Positions 17,549-26,548 of a stretch of 39,871 nt of DNA are shown in pieces. This stretch comes from Terriglobia bacterium (GTDB taxonomy: Bacteria > Acidobacteriota > Terriglobia > Bryobacterales > Bryobacteraceae). The position numbers and the translations under genes are program-made. The first letter of the stretch is position 1. Every line of letters starts with the position of its first letter. Below the pieces are notes generated by a model. The model was not told the origin of the DNA. It made no database searches and saw only the letters and a program-made list of their open reading frames with translations. The stretch spans positions 1-39,871 of the forward strand of contig JAIQEX010000060.1 in NCBI GenBank assembly GCA_020073615.1, in the 5' to 3' direction.

Positions 17549-19069
17549 TTACCGCGGTTTCGCGCCCGTCGCGTCGCGAGCCTGCACGTAGGTCGCGGTC
17601 TTGGGATTGTCCCGGTTCCACTGCGGCGATTCCGCACTGTCGGCCATGCGCAGCACGCCCAGCGCTACCGCGCAATCCACCCTGGCCATGTTATCGAAAT
17701 CGAGCTTCGGCCACTCGTCGCCAACCTTGTGATAGTCGGGGAACATGTACGTCACTGAAATGGTGGTGGAGGGAATGCCGGCGAGGGCGAACGCGGCGTT
17801 GTCGCTCGCGCCGAAGTACGAGTCGCTCTTCTTCTCGTCCTTGACCGCCCGGATTCCCGTCTCCTCGCCCGCTTTTCCGAAGATAGTGGCGATATTGCTG
17901 TAGTCAAATCCCGTCAGGTTGAACTGCCGCACCCGCGGACCTTCGGAATCGTCGGTGCGGCCCACCTGCTCCAGGTTGATGTCGGCGACGGTGTCGAGTA
18001 GCGGGAAAACCGGGTGCTGCGCGTAGTATCGCGAGCCCACGAGTCCCAGTTCTTCGCCGAACAAGGCGACGAACACGATGCTGCGTTTCGGTCTCTCCGC
18101 AAGCGCCGCCAGCGCGGCGGCGATTTCGATTACCGAAGCCGTGCCGCTGGCGTCGTCGTTGGCGCCGTTGAAAATGTGGTCGCCCTCGCCCGTGCCGCGC
18201 ACGCCCAGGTGATCATAGTGCGCCGTCACCACCACGCAGGTATTCTTCAGCGCAGGGTCGGAACCGCGCAGCACGCCGATCACGTTGCGCAGTTTCACCG
18301 GCGCCGCCGCGGGCGCCTCGATGTGCGCCGAGACGGTGGCTTCGAGCGGTCCCGCCTTGGCCGCCACCAGCGCGCCGCCCACCGCGCTATCCCACACCGC
18401 GAGTGCTGGCACCGCCGCCGACGATGCTTCGCGCAATCGGGCGTTCGTGTTCGTGGGCTGTCCCGCGGCGCGAAGCTGGATCACCAGCGCCGCACCCAAT
18501 TTGCTCGCCAGCGGGGGAACGCGTGCCAGCCGCATAAACAGGTCGCGGCGTTGCTCCGGCGAGAAGCCGGAAGCGTTGGGCACCTCCACGATCAGCACCT
18601 TGCCCTTCAACTGATCCTCCGTGAGCGCATCCAGCGCCCCGAGATCCGCTTTCACCGCCGCGGCATGCGTCACATCCGCAGCGCGCGGCTCCTGAAGCGC
18701 CATTGCGGCCTGATCGGCTTTGATGTTCTGACCGCCCGTTTCCAGCGTCAGCTCCAGCCCTTCGAGGTTCGGCGTGACCATGGCGAAGGGCGCCGTCTGG
18801 AAGTATCCGTCGTCGCCCGCCGGCTCCAGTCCCGCGCGGCGAAACTCGGCGGCGATATACTCGGCGGCGATATCCAGCCCGCGCGACGGAGTGCCGCGTC
18901 CTTCGAGCGCGTCCGACGCCAGAAAGGAGACGCCGGCCTTCAAATCGTTGGCCGTGATCCGGCTCGCAATCCGCTCGAGCACCGATGGTGTCTGCGCCGC
19001 CAGCGCCGTCGAGCACAGAACCGCGGCGATCGTCCGGAGCCGGTAATTTCGACGCTGGAGGAGCGGCAT
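17549..19069 (-). CDS. Secreted M28-family aminopeptidase with PA domain
   Basis: The 506-residue protein has a signal peptide ending near TALAAQTP. Zn ligands and catalytic residues of M28 are visible: VVVTAHYDHLG (His, Asp), FNGANDDASGT (bridging Asp), FGEELGLVGSRYY (catalytic Glu and ligand Glu), INLEQVGRTDD and FPDYHKVGDEW (final His). A protease-associated domain is inserted between about residues 130 and 270. It should remove N-terminal residues from peptides in the periplasm or outside the cell. It lies 6 bp after the thuA-like gene and just before the PQQ dehydrogenase gene, so the three form an operon. Confidence 0.87.
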   Translation of the reverse strand: MPLLQRRNYRLRTIAAVLCSTALAAQTPSVLERIASRITANDLKAGVSFLASDALEGRGTPSRGLDIAAEYIAAEFRRAGLEPAGDDGYFQTAPFAMVTPNLEGLELTLETGGQNIKADQAAMALQEPRAADVTHAAAVKADLGALDALTEDQLKGKVLIVEVPNASGFSPEQRRDLFMRLARVPPLASKLGAALVIQLRAAGQPTNTNARLREASSAAVPALAVWDSAVGGALVAAKAGPLEATVSAHIEAPAAAPVKLRNVIGVLRGSDPALKNTCVVVTAHYDHLGVRGTGEGDHIFNGANDDASGTASVIEIAAALAALAERPKRSIVFVALFGEELGLVGSRYYAQHPVFPLLDTVADINLEQVGRTDDSEGPRVRQFNLTGFDYSNIATIFGKAGEETGIRAVKDEKKSDSYFGASDNAAFALAGIPSTTISVTYMFPDYHKVGDEWPKLDFDNMARVDCAVALGVLRMADSAESPQWNRDNPKTATYVQARDATGAKPR

Positions 19070-19075
19070 GGAGGC

Positions 19076-19882
19076 CTATTTCGCGCGCGGCGATGCGTCG
19101 CCGGGGGTAATTCCCATGACCCACTTTACCGCTTCGATCCACATCTTCTGGATGTCCGGAAGATCCCACACCTCGTCGCGATGGCCGAGCGAGGAATAGA
19201 ATACCCGCCCTTTTCCGTAGTTGTGGACCCACGTGACGGCGAAGTCCCGGTCGGTGCGGTGCACCTTGGGATTGGTGAGATCGACCGACGCGGGATCGAC
19301 GCTCATGAGCACGCGCAGCTTGTTCCTCGAGTAGGGCTCCTTGAACTGGTAGATCTCGTCATAGAACGGGAACTCCGCCGGGAAGTGAGCGGTGGCCGGG
19401 AACGCGGTGTCTTCCGTGCGGATGCGGCAGTGCACCTGCCCCCAGGGGTGCTCGTCGAAGTAGGCGCCGAGCAGATCGCCGTACTCCGGCCAGTTGTAAT
19501 ACGTGTCCGCCGCGCTGTGCGTGGCGAGGAAGCCCTTGCCATCGTCGCGCACGAACGAGAGCACATCCTTTTTCTGCTGATCGGTCAGGCCGAGGTCGCC
19601 GGTGGTGTAGAAGATGACGGCGTCGAAGTAGTCCAGGTTTTTCGCGTTGTTCTCGAGCTTGGCCTTGGTGAGAAGCTCGTTATCGGTGCGGATGTACGTG
19701 TCCCAAAGGCCGGTCTGACGACCCAGCTTTTCGAGCGTCGCCAGGCCGTGCGACACGGAGTCGTGCTCATATCCCTTGACCTCGCCGATAGCCAGGAGTT
19801 TCTTGGGCGGCGGCTGGACCTGGGCGAAACCCGAGATGGCAATGATCGCCGCCAGAGCCGCGACAAGCCGATTGATCTTCAT
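19076..19882 (-). CDS. Secreted ThuA-like (class I amidotransferase fold) domain protein
   Basis: From the ATG at 19882 (another ATG at 19894 is possible), a signal peptide (LVAALAAIIAISGFAQ) precedes a ThuA domain: LLAIGEVKGYEHDSVSHG, DYFDAVIFYTTGDLGLT, GKGFLATHSAADTYYNWPEY and a His/Asp-rich end including GRVFYSSLGHRDEVW. The ThuA family was named for trehalose utilisation; secreted forms are abundant in Acidobacteria and Planctomycetes near sugar-oxidising enzymes, but their chemistry is mostly unproved. It is first in the operon with the M28 peptidase and the PQQ dehydrogenase. Confidence 0.85.
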   Translation of the reverse strand: MKINRLVAALAAIIAISGFAQVQPPPKKLLAIGEVKGYEHDSVSHGLATLEKLGRQTGLWDTYIRTDNELLTKAKLENNAKNLDYFDAVIFYTTGDLGLTDQQKKDVLSFVRDDGKGFLATHSAADTYYNWPEYGDLLGAYFDEHPWGQVHCRIRTEDTAFPATAHFPAEFPFYDEIYQFKEPYSRNKLRVLMSVDPASVDLTNPKVHRTDRDFAVTWVHNYGKGRVFYSSLGHRDEVWDLPDIQKMWIEAVKWVMGITPGDASPRAK

Positions 19883-19947
19883 GAGCAGCATCATCGCACA
19901 GCGCCCGCACCACTCGTGATGTGGCCGGCGGATGTAAAATAACCGGC

Positions 19948-20367
19948 ATGACTCGCAGATTCGCCGGCATGGCGGCCGCACTGGCCGCGGCGTTCGCCTT
20001 CCCGGCGGCTTGCCAAACGCCGCCCTTGGATTTCGAGTTCTTCCGGACGCGCGTGCAGCCGGTCTTCCTGCTCAAGCGTCCCGGCCACGCGCGCTGCTAC
20101 GTCTGCCATTCCACCGGCACCACCTTCCGCATCGAGCGCCTTTCCCCCGGCGCGGCGTCCTGGAACGACGAGCAATCGCGGCGCAACTTCGACTCCGTGC
20201 TGCGCCTGGTGGTGCCCGGCGACCCGCTGGCCAGCCGGCTGCTCACTCATCCGCTGGCGCCCGAAGCCGGCGGCGACCCCTTCCACTCCGGCGGCAAACA
20301 CTGGGATTCGCAGCTCGACCCCGAATGGCAAACGCTGGCTGCCTGGGTCCGCGGGCGCAAGCCCTGA
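19948..20367 (+). CDS. Small exported c-type cytochrome-like protein
   Basis: From the ATG at 19948 it is 139 residues with a signal peptide (MAAALAAAFAFPAACQ). A haem-binding CYVCH follows near residue 51 after FFRTRVQPVFLLKRPGHARC, the layout of the single-haem domains found at the start of planctomycete-type cytochrome proteins. PGDPLASRLLTHPLAP and HWDSQLDPEWQTLAAWV resemble the tail of such domains. It is divergent from the thuA-like gene, 65 bp apart, and convergent with the propeller gene, whose stop codon directly abuts its own. It could accept electrons in the periplasm, perhaps from the PQQ dehydrogenase (inference). Confidence 0.7.
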   Translation: MTRRFAGMAAALAAAFAFPAACQTPPLDFEFFRTRVQPVFLLKRPGHARCYVCHSTGTTFRIERLSPGAASWNDEQSRRNFDSVLRLVVPGDPLASRLLTHPLAPEAGGDPFHSGGKHWDSQLDPEWQTLAAWVRGRKP

Positions 20368-21357
20368 TTACGGCAGCACCGCCGTGATATTCCGCTTGGG
20401 AACCTGCCCCACTTTGATGCGGGCCACTTCCTTCATGCTCTTCACGTCGATGGCCGAAACCGAATTCGCGCCGGCGTTGGCCACGTAGACCTTGCGGCTG
20501 TCGGGCGTGAAGGTGAGCCAGTCCGGGGTGCGGCCCACGTCGGCTCCGCCCAGCAACTGGAGGCCGGGAAGCGAGTACACGTACACCTTGCTGTTGAGGC
20601 TGCTGTTCACCCACAGCGTCCTGCCGTCCGGGCTCACGCCGATGCCGTGCGACGGTGTCGCCGCGATATCCGGTAGCTTGCCCGCCGGGGCCTCCGGCAG
20701 ATTCACGCGCGCCACCTCCTTGCGCCGGTCGAAATCCACCACCGCGAAGCCGTGCAGATTCGAAACCTGAACGAACATGCGCCCGGTGCCGCCCGTGATG
20801 TTCTTCTCGAACGCCATGGGCCGCACGCCATCCTCGAAGCGCAACTCCCAAACGGGCTGCTCCGTGGCCTGGTCGATCACCGTGAGAATCTTTCCCGCAA
20901 TCGAGCCGGCCACCACGAACCGCCCGTCCGGGGTGACGTAGGTGTTGTGCACGCCGCCTTTCATGGGGATGGTCTTCACTTTCTCCAGCGTGGCGGTGTC
21001 GACCACATCCACCGCACCCGGCGCCTGAATGATGGCCACGTACACGCGCCGCCCGTCGCGGCTGATGGCGATGTTATTGGGACGGCCGCTGAGCCGGATG
21101 GAGCCGGTGATGCGGCAAGTACGGGCGTCCACCACCTCCAGCGTGCTTTCAGCCTCGTTGCTGATGTAGTAGCGGCTTCCGTCGGGCGCGGCCGCCGCCC
21201 CGTGGTTGACCTCGATGCCGGCAATCTCCCCGACAACCTTGTCGGTCGCGGCATCGATGATGTGCACGCTGTCGCCGGCGCTGTTGGTCTGAATAATCCG
21301 GACCGTGCTCGCCCCAAGCGGCACAGCCAGCAGGAACCCCAGACGCATCCACCTCAT
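20368..21357 (-). CDS. Exported YVTN beta-propeller repeat protein
   Basis: The 329-residue protein has a signal peptide (RLGFLLAVPLGAS) and about seven repeats of the form SPDGRxLYVxNxxxxxVxVID (for example SRDGRRVYVAII, SPDGRTLWVNSS, TPDSRKVYVANAG). These match the YVTN family of seven-bladed propellers, secreted proteins of mostly unknown function. GGAG lies at good spacing before the ATG at 21357. It is convergent with the cytochrome gene with no gap. Confidence 0.82.
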   Translation of the reverse strand: MRWMRLGFLLAVPLGASTVRIIQTNSAGDSVHIIDAATDKVVGEIAGIEVNHGAAAAPDGSRYYISNEAESTLEVVDARTCRITGSIRLSGRPNNIAISRDGRRVYVAIIQAPGAVDVVDTATLEKVKTIPMKGGVHNTYVTPDGRFVVAGSIAGKILTVIDQATEQPVWELRFEDGVRPMAFEKNITGGTGRMFVQVSNLHGFAVVDFDRRKEVARVNLPEAPAGKLPDIAATPSHGIGVSPDGRTLWVNSSLNSKVYVYSLPGLQLLGGADVGRTPDWLTFTPDSRKVYVANAGANSVSAIDVKSMKEVARIKVGQVPKRNITAVLP

Positions 21358-21428
21358 CGCGCTCCAGCCCTCCCGGCGCTTGATGGAGTGTATCGGGAAC
21401 CGTTCGCCGAAATCAAGGCCCGGCCACC

Positions 21429-22337
21429 TCATGCGCCACAGCACTTCTTGTATTTCTTGCCGCTCCCGCACGGACAGGGCTCGTTCCTGCCCGTCTTCGG
21501 CGTTGCCCTCTTGATCGGGGACGCGACGGCTACCGGATTCAGGTTCGCCTTTGCCGGTGATTGCGCTGAGCTTCTCGCGCGAGTCTGGCGATCCTCCCGA
21601 AAGCATGCCCACCATCCCATCTCGGCTATTGTGTCCTGCACCAGGCGTCGATGGGGATTGTCTGCGAGTCTCGCGAGAATGCGATCCTTGCCCACTGCCA
21701 GGTCCCGTTTGACATCGTCAAACCCAATGTAATATGGGTCAACCAAACCATCCTCGTATGCGCGTTCGATATCGTCGAGCAGTTCTTCGGGGTAAAGGTC
21801 GGAGCTATATGAGACGAGCGTATCCCAGACGTGTGACCACTGCCGGACCAGCTTGCCCCGAAACAAGCCGGTGAAATAGTTCACGATCTCGTCCCGGCTC
21901 TTTTGTCCGGCGGCCACCAGCGCCACAAGGCCGCTCAGAGCCGCGCCGCGGACCCATTCGTCGTTGTCTTCGTTCTCGATTAGGGACTGGATACCCGTCA
22001 ACTCGCCACCGCACACTGACGCCAGTACCTGGCCGAGGTCTTCCGTGATGAAGTCACCGCATAGAGAATCCAGGAGGTCGCCCGGAAGAGATGCAAAGCG
22101 GACCACCAACGGGTAGGCGCGAGTCTCGCGGAACTGTGCCAGCAGGAACATGGCATACAGATGGGCCATGTAATCGCCTTCGGCGTCGAGTTCTGCCGCC
22201 CGGTCAACGGTCTCCTCCAGGATGCGCAGAAGCTCTGGCGTGACCTCTTCCCGGCGCGCCACAGCGGCTTCGACCGCGGCTCGCGCGAACTTTCCAGTAG
22301 CTCGTTCAAACTCGTGCAGGATCTCGGCGGTTTCCAT
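21429..22337 (-). CDS. DUF1186-like helical protein with C-terminal SEC-C zinc motif
   Basis: The 302-residue protein (ATG at 22337; 22385 possible) is helical with HEAT-like segments and matches my memory of DUF1186 proteins, for instance [16 protein letters not shown] and [15 protein letters not shown]. The last 20 residues are a SEC-C motif, [19 protein letters not shown], with CxC and CC zinc ligands as in the SecA tail. SEC-C proteins may bind SecB, ribosomes or other partners. The function here is unknown. It is divergent from the next gene. Confidence 0.75.
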   Translation of the reverse strand: METAEILHEFERATGKFARAAVEAAVARREEVTPELLRILEETVDRAAELDAEGDYMAHLYAMFLLAQFRETRAYPLVVRFASLPGDLLDSLCGDFITEDLGQVLASVCGGELTGIQSLIENEDNDEWVRGAALSGLVALVAAGQKSRDEIVNYFTGLFRGKLVRQWSHVWDTLVSYSSDLYPEELLDDIERAYEDGLVDPYYIGFDDVKRDLAVGKDRILARLADNPHRRLVQDTIAEMGWWACFREDRQTRARSSAQSPAKANLNPVAVASPIKRATPKTGRNEPCPCGSGKKYKKCCGA

Positions 22338-22419
22338 CGGCGTTTTCGTGCAGCCACAACCTCCCCTCCATTCTCCTACGGTCATGGGACGCCACCGTGT
22401 GCAAAAATAATCTCAGTCG

Positions 22420-23709
22420 ATGCCCACAAAACACCCCTGGACCTTCAAACCCCGGCTCCGTTCCCGTGCATTCGGATGGAAGGGTTCGCATCTCGCGTGC
22501 CAGCGGCTGAAGGAAGCCGTCACGGAGATCAAGAGGGTGGCCAAGGTGGATCCGACGACTGCCGGTGATGGCGTGGTGTGCCTGATGGAGAGAATCTGGC
22601 CGGCATTCCAGGACATCGATACTTCGTCGGGCGCTCTCGGCGGCGCAGTCTACTGGGCGCAGGACGAATTGTTGCCGATCGCGATCGAGGCTCCCGCCGA
22701 CCGAAGGACTCGGGACAAGTGGCTGGGCCGCCTCTGGCAGGCGATCGAGGACGACGGCGTCGATTACCTCTCCCTGGTCGGGGAGCGGTGGGGCGAGTTG
22801 TGCCGTTCCCGCGAAGTTGCCTCTTGTTGGTCAGACAAACTCGTCGGCTTGCTCCGGACTGCCTGGTCCGATCCACGGCCCGGGAACTATGTCCGCGGAA
22901 CCAGCGTCTGCCTTTCCAGCCTGCTGGCAGCGGGCCGCCATCGGGAACTGCTTGAGGTTCTGGCGCTTCAGCGATTTCCATTCTGGCATGACCGCCAGTT
23001 CGGCGTGCGGGCACTGCTGTCGCAGGGCCGCATTGATGAGGCTTTGGCTTATGCGGAAGATTCCCGCGGCCTGAATCAACCGGGTACGGCCATTGACGCC
23101 GCGTGCGAGAAAATCCTGCTCGATAGCGGCCGGACGGATGAGGCGTATGAAAGATATGCGTTGACCGCGAACGGCTCTTCGACCGGCCTCGCCACGTTCC
23201 GGGCGATCATGAAGAAATATCGCGGCCGCGACCCAAAGAAGGTCCTTTTGGATTTGGCCACATCGAGCGGCGACTCCGGCCGGTGGTTTGCAGCGGCGAA
23301 GGACGCCGGCTTCCTCGACCTCGCCCTGGAATTTGCCGGGGCGGGCCGCACGGACCCGCGCACGCTTAGCCGCGCATCGCGAGACTTGGTCAAGAAGGAT
23401 GCCCGGTTCAGTCTGAAGGTAGGCCGGCTCGCCATCGAGCGAATCCTTGAGGGGGACGGCTACGAACTGACCCTTGTCGATGTCATGGATGCCTGTAACC
23501 ACTTCATGGCTGCGGCGCAGGCCCTCGGGATCGCTTCCCAGGCGCGCGCCGACTTGCTTGCTATCGCGGCGAAACAACCCGGAGAGGCATTCAGCGATAT
23601 TCTCATCCGCCATATGGACAAGACGAAGCCCGAGCAGGCACTGAGCGGCAGGCCCGTCGCAGAGCGGGTGGTTGCCAGGATGAAGTGGAGCACGCGGGGA
23701 AGGTCGTAG
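22420..23709 (+). CDS. Conserved helical-repeat protein of unknown function
   Basis: This 429-residue protein is nearly all helical. Its N-terminal half (FGWKGSHLACQRLKEAV, DIDTSSGALGGAVYWAQDEL, WLGRLWQAIEDDGVDYL, WGELCRSREVAS) resembles an uncharacterised family I recall from proteobacteria. The C-terminal half has TPR-like helix pairs (RIDEALAYAED, GRTDEAYERYALT). There is no signal peptide and no catalytic motif. It is divergent from the SEC-C gene and 44 bp upstream of the short-ORF chain, so it may be co-transcribed with that chain. Confidence 0.6.
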   Translation: MPTKHPWTFKPRLRSRAFGWKGSHLACQRLKEAVTEIKRVAKVDPTTAGDGVVCLMERIWPAFQDIDTSSGALGGAVYWAQDELLPIAIEAPADRRTRDKWLGRLWQAIEDDGVDYLSLVGERWGELCRSREVASCWSDKLVGLLRTAWSDPRPGNYVRGTSVCLSSLLAAGRHRELLEVLALQRFPFWHDRQFGVRALLSQGRIDEALAYAEDSRGLNQPGTAIDAACEKILLDSGRTDEAYERYALTANGSSTGLATFRAIMKKYRGRDPKKVLLDLATSSGDSGRWFAAAKDAGFLDLALEFAGAGRTDPRTLSRASRDLVKKDARFSLKVGRLAIERILEGDGYELTLVDVMDACNHFMAAAQALGIASQARADLLAIAAKQPGEAFSDILIRHMDKTKPEQALSGRPVAERVVARMKWSTRGRS

Positions 23710-23753
23710 GGCATGGCTTCATAATCAAGCGTTAGCCGGAGCGCAGCAGAGCT

Positions 23754-24092
23754 ATGGACGAACGGGATTCCGAGTGGCGCTGCAAAGGGGCGACACTCAG
23801 CCACACGACGGCGCAGGCGGATTTCGGGCTGACGTGGGAGGAAATCGTCCGAGCCATCCGCGCTGGCAAGCTCCAATACCGGGAACACTCCATGCACGGC
23901 AACCCCTGGCTTCGGCTTCTCCGGCGAGAGGTGGAAGCGCTGGTTAAGAAAGAGCACGGCGCCAACTACCTGAAGGACCGTCAGGCGCAAACTGAGCTTG
24001 CACGAATCAACCGGGAACTGAAGCGACTGAAAAGCCAGATAGCTGCGTTGGAAGACAGGAAGACCAAGCTGACCGCCCGCTCTATCAAGTGA
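23754..24092 (+). CDS. Small protein with HTH-like core and C-terminal coiled coil
   Basis: The product is 112 residues. LTWEEIVRAIRAGKLQYREHSMHGNPWLRLLRREVEAL has the look of a MerR/excisionase-type winged-helix DNA-reading unit, where a helix is followed by a short hairpin. Residues 78-107 form a heptad-like coiled coil (ELARINRELKRLKSQIAAL). I cannot assign a function. The stop overlaps a GTG that opens the next short frame. Confidence 0.5.
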   Translation: MDERDSEWRCKGATLSHTTAQADFGLTWEEIVRAIRAGKLQYREHSMHGNPWLRLLRREVEALVKKEHGANYLKDRQAQTELARINRELKRLKSQIAALEDRKTKLTARSIK

Positions 24093-24211
24093 CCGGGCTT
24101 CGCCTCGGTGAGGTCGCCTACGAGGATTTAGAAGAGTTGCGCGTACAATCCAATCTGCGAACAGTTGGATTTGGACCGGACGGGAAGGGGATTACACGCC
24201 CCAACTCGTGA
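24089..24211 (+). CDS. Possible 40-residue micro-protein in an overlapping chain
   Basis: A GTG at 24089 overlaps the preceding stop (GTGA) and opens a 40-residue frame beginning VTGLRLGEVAYEDLEELRV; it ends at a TGA that overlaps the next start. Third-position GC is about 60 percent by hand count, which is weak. Chance overlap is quite possible, because GTGA is common in this genome. I recognise no family. Confidence 0.3.
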   Translation: MTGLRLGEVAYEDLEELRVQSNLRTVGFGPDGKGITRPNS

Positions 24212-24321
24212 CGTTCGACCAGTGGCACGTCCTCTTCGCCGAGGCGAGCAAGGTGGCCGGTCAGGCCGACTCGGAGCAGCGGGACTGGAGCGACTTGGAG
24301 TTGCCTGGAGAAAACCGATGA
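24208..24321 (+). CDS. Possible 37-residue micro-protein in an overlapping chain
   Basis: A GTG at 24208 overlaps the previous stop. The frame begins with TFDQWHVLFAEASKVAG and ends at the TGA overlapping the ATG of the next gene (ATGA). Third-position GC is about 86 percent (32 of 37 codons), a strong coding signature for this genome. The product is amphipathic and acidic at the C-terminus. The function is unknown. Confidence 0.4.
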   Translation: MTFDQWHVLFAEASKVAGQADSEQRDWSDLELPGENR

Positions 24322-24674
24322 GAATCAATTCGCGGATTGAACGGCCCACCGTAGGGTGGGATGAGCAGTCCGGCTATCCCAACGAACTCGCCGCCGGGTC
24401 GCCGGAGCACGGCGGCGCGCACGCGCGCCTTCTGGAGCTTGCTATCGAGAGGGAGTCCGATTTTGAACCTTACGGCAAGCGCAGCCGTGAGGGCGAGCAT
24501 TGGCAAGACTGTAGTTGTGGATGCCGCCATTTTGCCGTCCTCGATGGGCCGCTGGGAGCGGACTGGGGCGTCTGCATGAACAAGAGTTCTCCAAGGGCGG
24601 GACTCCTGACATTTGAACACCAGGGATGTCCGGCCTTTGAGGCCGGTACGGCGCAGGATGAAGCGACGAGCTGA
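24318..24674 (+). CDS. Conserved hypothetical protein with Cys cluster
   Basis: The ATG at 24318 overlaps the preceding micro-ORF stop. The 118-residue product has a C-terminal motif DCSCGCRHFAVLDGPLGADW, followed by GVCMNKSSPRAGLLTFEHQGC. From memory, similar sequences with conserved Cys residues occur in other bacteria as uncharacterised proteins. The cysteines may bind a metal. No membrane segment or signal peptide is visible. The gene ends 97 bp before a convergent phosphatase gene. Confidence 0.6.
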   Translation: MRINSRIERPTVGWDEQSGYPNELAAGSPEHGGAHARLLELAIERESDFEPYGKRSREGEHWQDCSCGCRHFAVLDGPLGADWGVCMNKSSPRAGLLTFEHQGCPAFEAGTAQDEATS

Positions 24675-24771
24675 CGATATTGCGTAAAACCGACGGCCGT
24701 TCTCCGTCCCACGTCTCGTCCGCGGTTCGCTGGCAACACAGATTTTCCCCGATCGTCCGGCCGGTGCCGCA

Positions 24772-26523
24772 TCACTTGACCTTCATCACGAACACCGTCT
24801 GGTCGTCGAAGGCCGTGGTCGAGAACTTGTCGAGGTCCTGGAAGATCGCGGCGAGCAGATCGTCCACCGGCTTGTGGCAGTTGGCACGCAGCACTTGCGC
24901 CAGGCGGCCGCGGCCGTATTCCACGCCCTCGGCGCTCAGGTGGTCGGTGATGCCGTCGGAGTACAGCACCACAGTGTCGCCGGGCTCCGCCTGAAAGGGG
25001 ATCTCTTCGTACTCGCGGGATTCCAGCAGGCCGATGGGAACGCCTTCCACGCGCAGCTTGAGAATTTCGTTGCCGCGGCAGATGATGGGGGGCAGCGCGC
25101 CGGCATTGGCCATCACGAAGGTGCGCGCGGGCGGGTCCCACAGCAGCACGCACAGCGTCACGTAGCGGGCCTCCACCTTGCGCTCGATGAGCGCTTCGTT
25201 GAGCGCCCGCAGCAGCTCCGCCGGACGGCGCCGGCGCGGGGCCAGGGTGCGCAACAGCCCGCTCATCAGCCCGCCGTATAGCGCCGCCGCGGCGCCCTTG
25301 CCGCTCACGTCCCCGAACGCGATCACCGTCTGGTTGTCCTTGTGCTCGAAGATGTCGTAGATGTCGCCCGAAATCTCGCGCGCCGGGCGCAGCCGGACAG
25401 CGGCGTCCATGCCGGCAATCTCCAGATCGGCGTCGGGCAACAGCACGCGCTGCAACTCGCGCGCGGCTTCGAGGTCCTCCTGCATGCGCCGCTCGCGCGT
25501 AGCCAGCTCCTGGTAGAGCCGCGCGTTCTCCACGCTGCTGGCCACCTGCGGGCCCAGCAGCCCCAGCGTACGCACATGCTCGTCGGTGAAATAGCCCACG
25601 CGGTCGCTTTCCAGGTCCATCACGCCCACCACGTGGTCCTGCACGATCAGCGGCACGGCCACCTCGGACCGGATATCGGCGTGCGACGCGATGTAGCGCG
25701 GGTCGCGGGCGGTGTCATCCACGCGAATCACCTCGCGCGATTCCGCCGCCGCCCCGGTGATGCCCTTGCCCAGCGGCACGTTGTCGGTCTTGACGCGCTT
25801 GTCGTAGCGAATGCTGAACTGGTGGCGCAGCACGCTGGCCTCGCGGTCCACCAGCAGGATGCTGAAGGCGTCGTAATCGATCAGCTCGCGCATAGTGCTG
25901 GCGATCGTGCTCAACAGCTCATTCAGGTCCAGAATCGAGGAGAATTCGCGCGAGATGTTGGCCAGCGTTTTCAGGGTGCGGTTCTGGCGCTCCACGCGGC
26001 GGTAAAGGCGCGCGTTGTCGATGGCGATGCTCACCCGCCCGGCGATCAGGCGCAAGAGCGCGCGGTCGTACTCGGTGTAAGCATTGACGCGCGTGGATTG
26101 CAGGTCGATGACGCCCACCAGCTTGCCCCGCGCGGTCATGGGCACGGCCAGTTCGGTGCGCACCGCGTCCACGGTATTCAGGTACCGCGGGTCGTTGCGC
26201 ACGTCGCCCACCAGCACCGGTTCGCGGCGCAAGGCTGCCGCCCCGGTGACGCCTTCCCCGAGGGCCACCGAAAGATTGGCGACCACCTCTTCGCGATGCC
26301 CCACCGCGTAGCGGATGCGCAGGACCCGCCGCTTCTCGTGGTACAGCAGGATGGCGAAAACATCGTAGGGCAGAACCTTCTGGATGATCTCCGCCACGTT
26401 GCCCAGTAGTTGATCCAGGTCGAGCGTCAGCGCGGTCCCCGCGGACACTTCCAGCAGGAAGTCGAGCAGCTCGGACCTCTCGCGAAATCGTACCGTGGTT
26501 TTGCGGGCGGCTTGCATGGCCAT
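24772..26523 (-). CDS. GAF-GAF-SpoIIE (RsbU-type PP2C) serine phosphatase
   Basis: The 583-residue protein has two GAF sensory domains, about residues 25-170 and 190-340 (each with a GEGVTGAA or GKGITGAA and an RxELAVPM or RSEVAVPL segment), a short coiled coil (ERRMQEDLEAARELQRVLLP) and a PP2C/SpoIIE phosphatase domain from about 360. Metal-binding motifs are visible: EISGDIYDIF, FGDVSGKGAAAAL, NAGALPP, LYSDGITD, FDDQTVF. Enzymes of this kind dephosphorylate anti-sigma factor antagonists in partner-switching stress pathways. No such partner is in the window. It lies 25 bp beyond the deoC stop on the same strand, so co-transcription with deoC/rpiB is possible. Confidence 0.88.
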   Translation of the reverse strand: MAMQAARKTTVRFRERSELLDFLLEVSAGTALTLDLDQLLGNVAEIIQKVLPYDVFAILLYHEKRRVLRIRYAVGHREEVVANLSVALGEGVTGAAALRREPVLVGDVRNDPRYLNTVDAVRTELAVPMTARGKLVGVIDLQSTRVNAYTEYDRALLRLIAGRVSIAIDNARLYRRVERQNRTLKTLANISREFSSILDLNELLSTIASTMRELIDYDAFSILLVDREASVLRHQFSIRYDKRVKTDNVPLGKGITGAAAESREVIRVDDTARDPRYIASHADIRSEVAVPLIVQDHVVGVMDLESDRVGYFTDEHVRTLGLLGPQVASSVENARLYQELATRERRMQEDLEAARELQRVLLPDADLEIAGMDAAVRLRPAREISGDIYDIFEHKDNQTVIAFGDVSGKGAAAALYGGLMSGLLRTLAPRRRRPAELLRALNEALIERKVEARYVTLCVLLWDPPARTFVMANAGALPPIICRGNEILKLRVEGVPIGLLESREYEEIPFQAEPGDTVVLYSDGITDHLSAEGVEYGRGRLAQVLRANCHKPVDDLLAAIFQDLDKFSTTAFDDQTVFVMKVK

Positions 26524-26548
26524 TTCTTTGTGGGGTGCGTGGCGCTTC

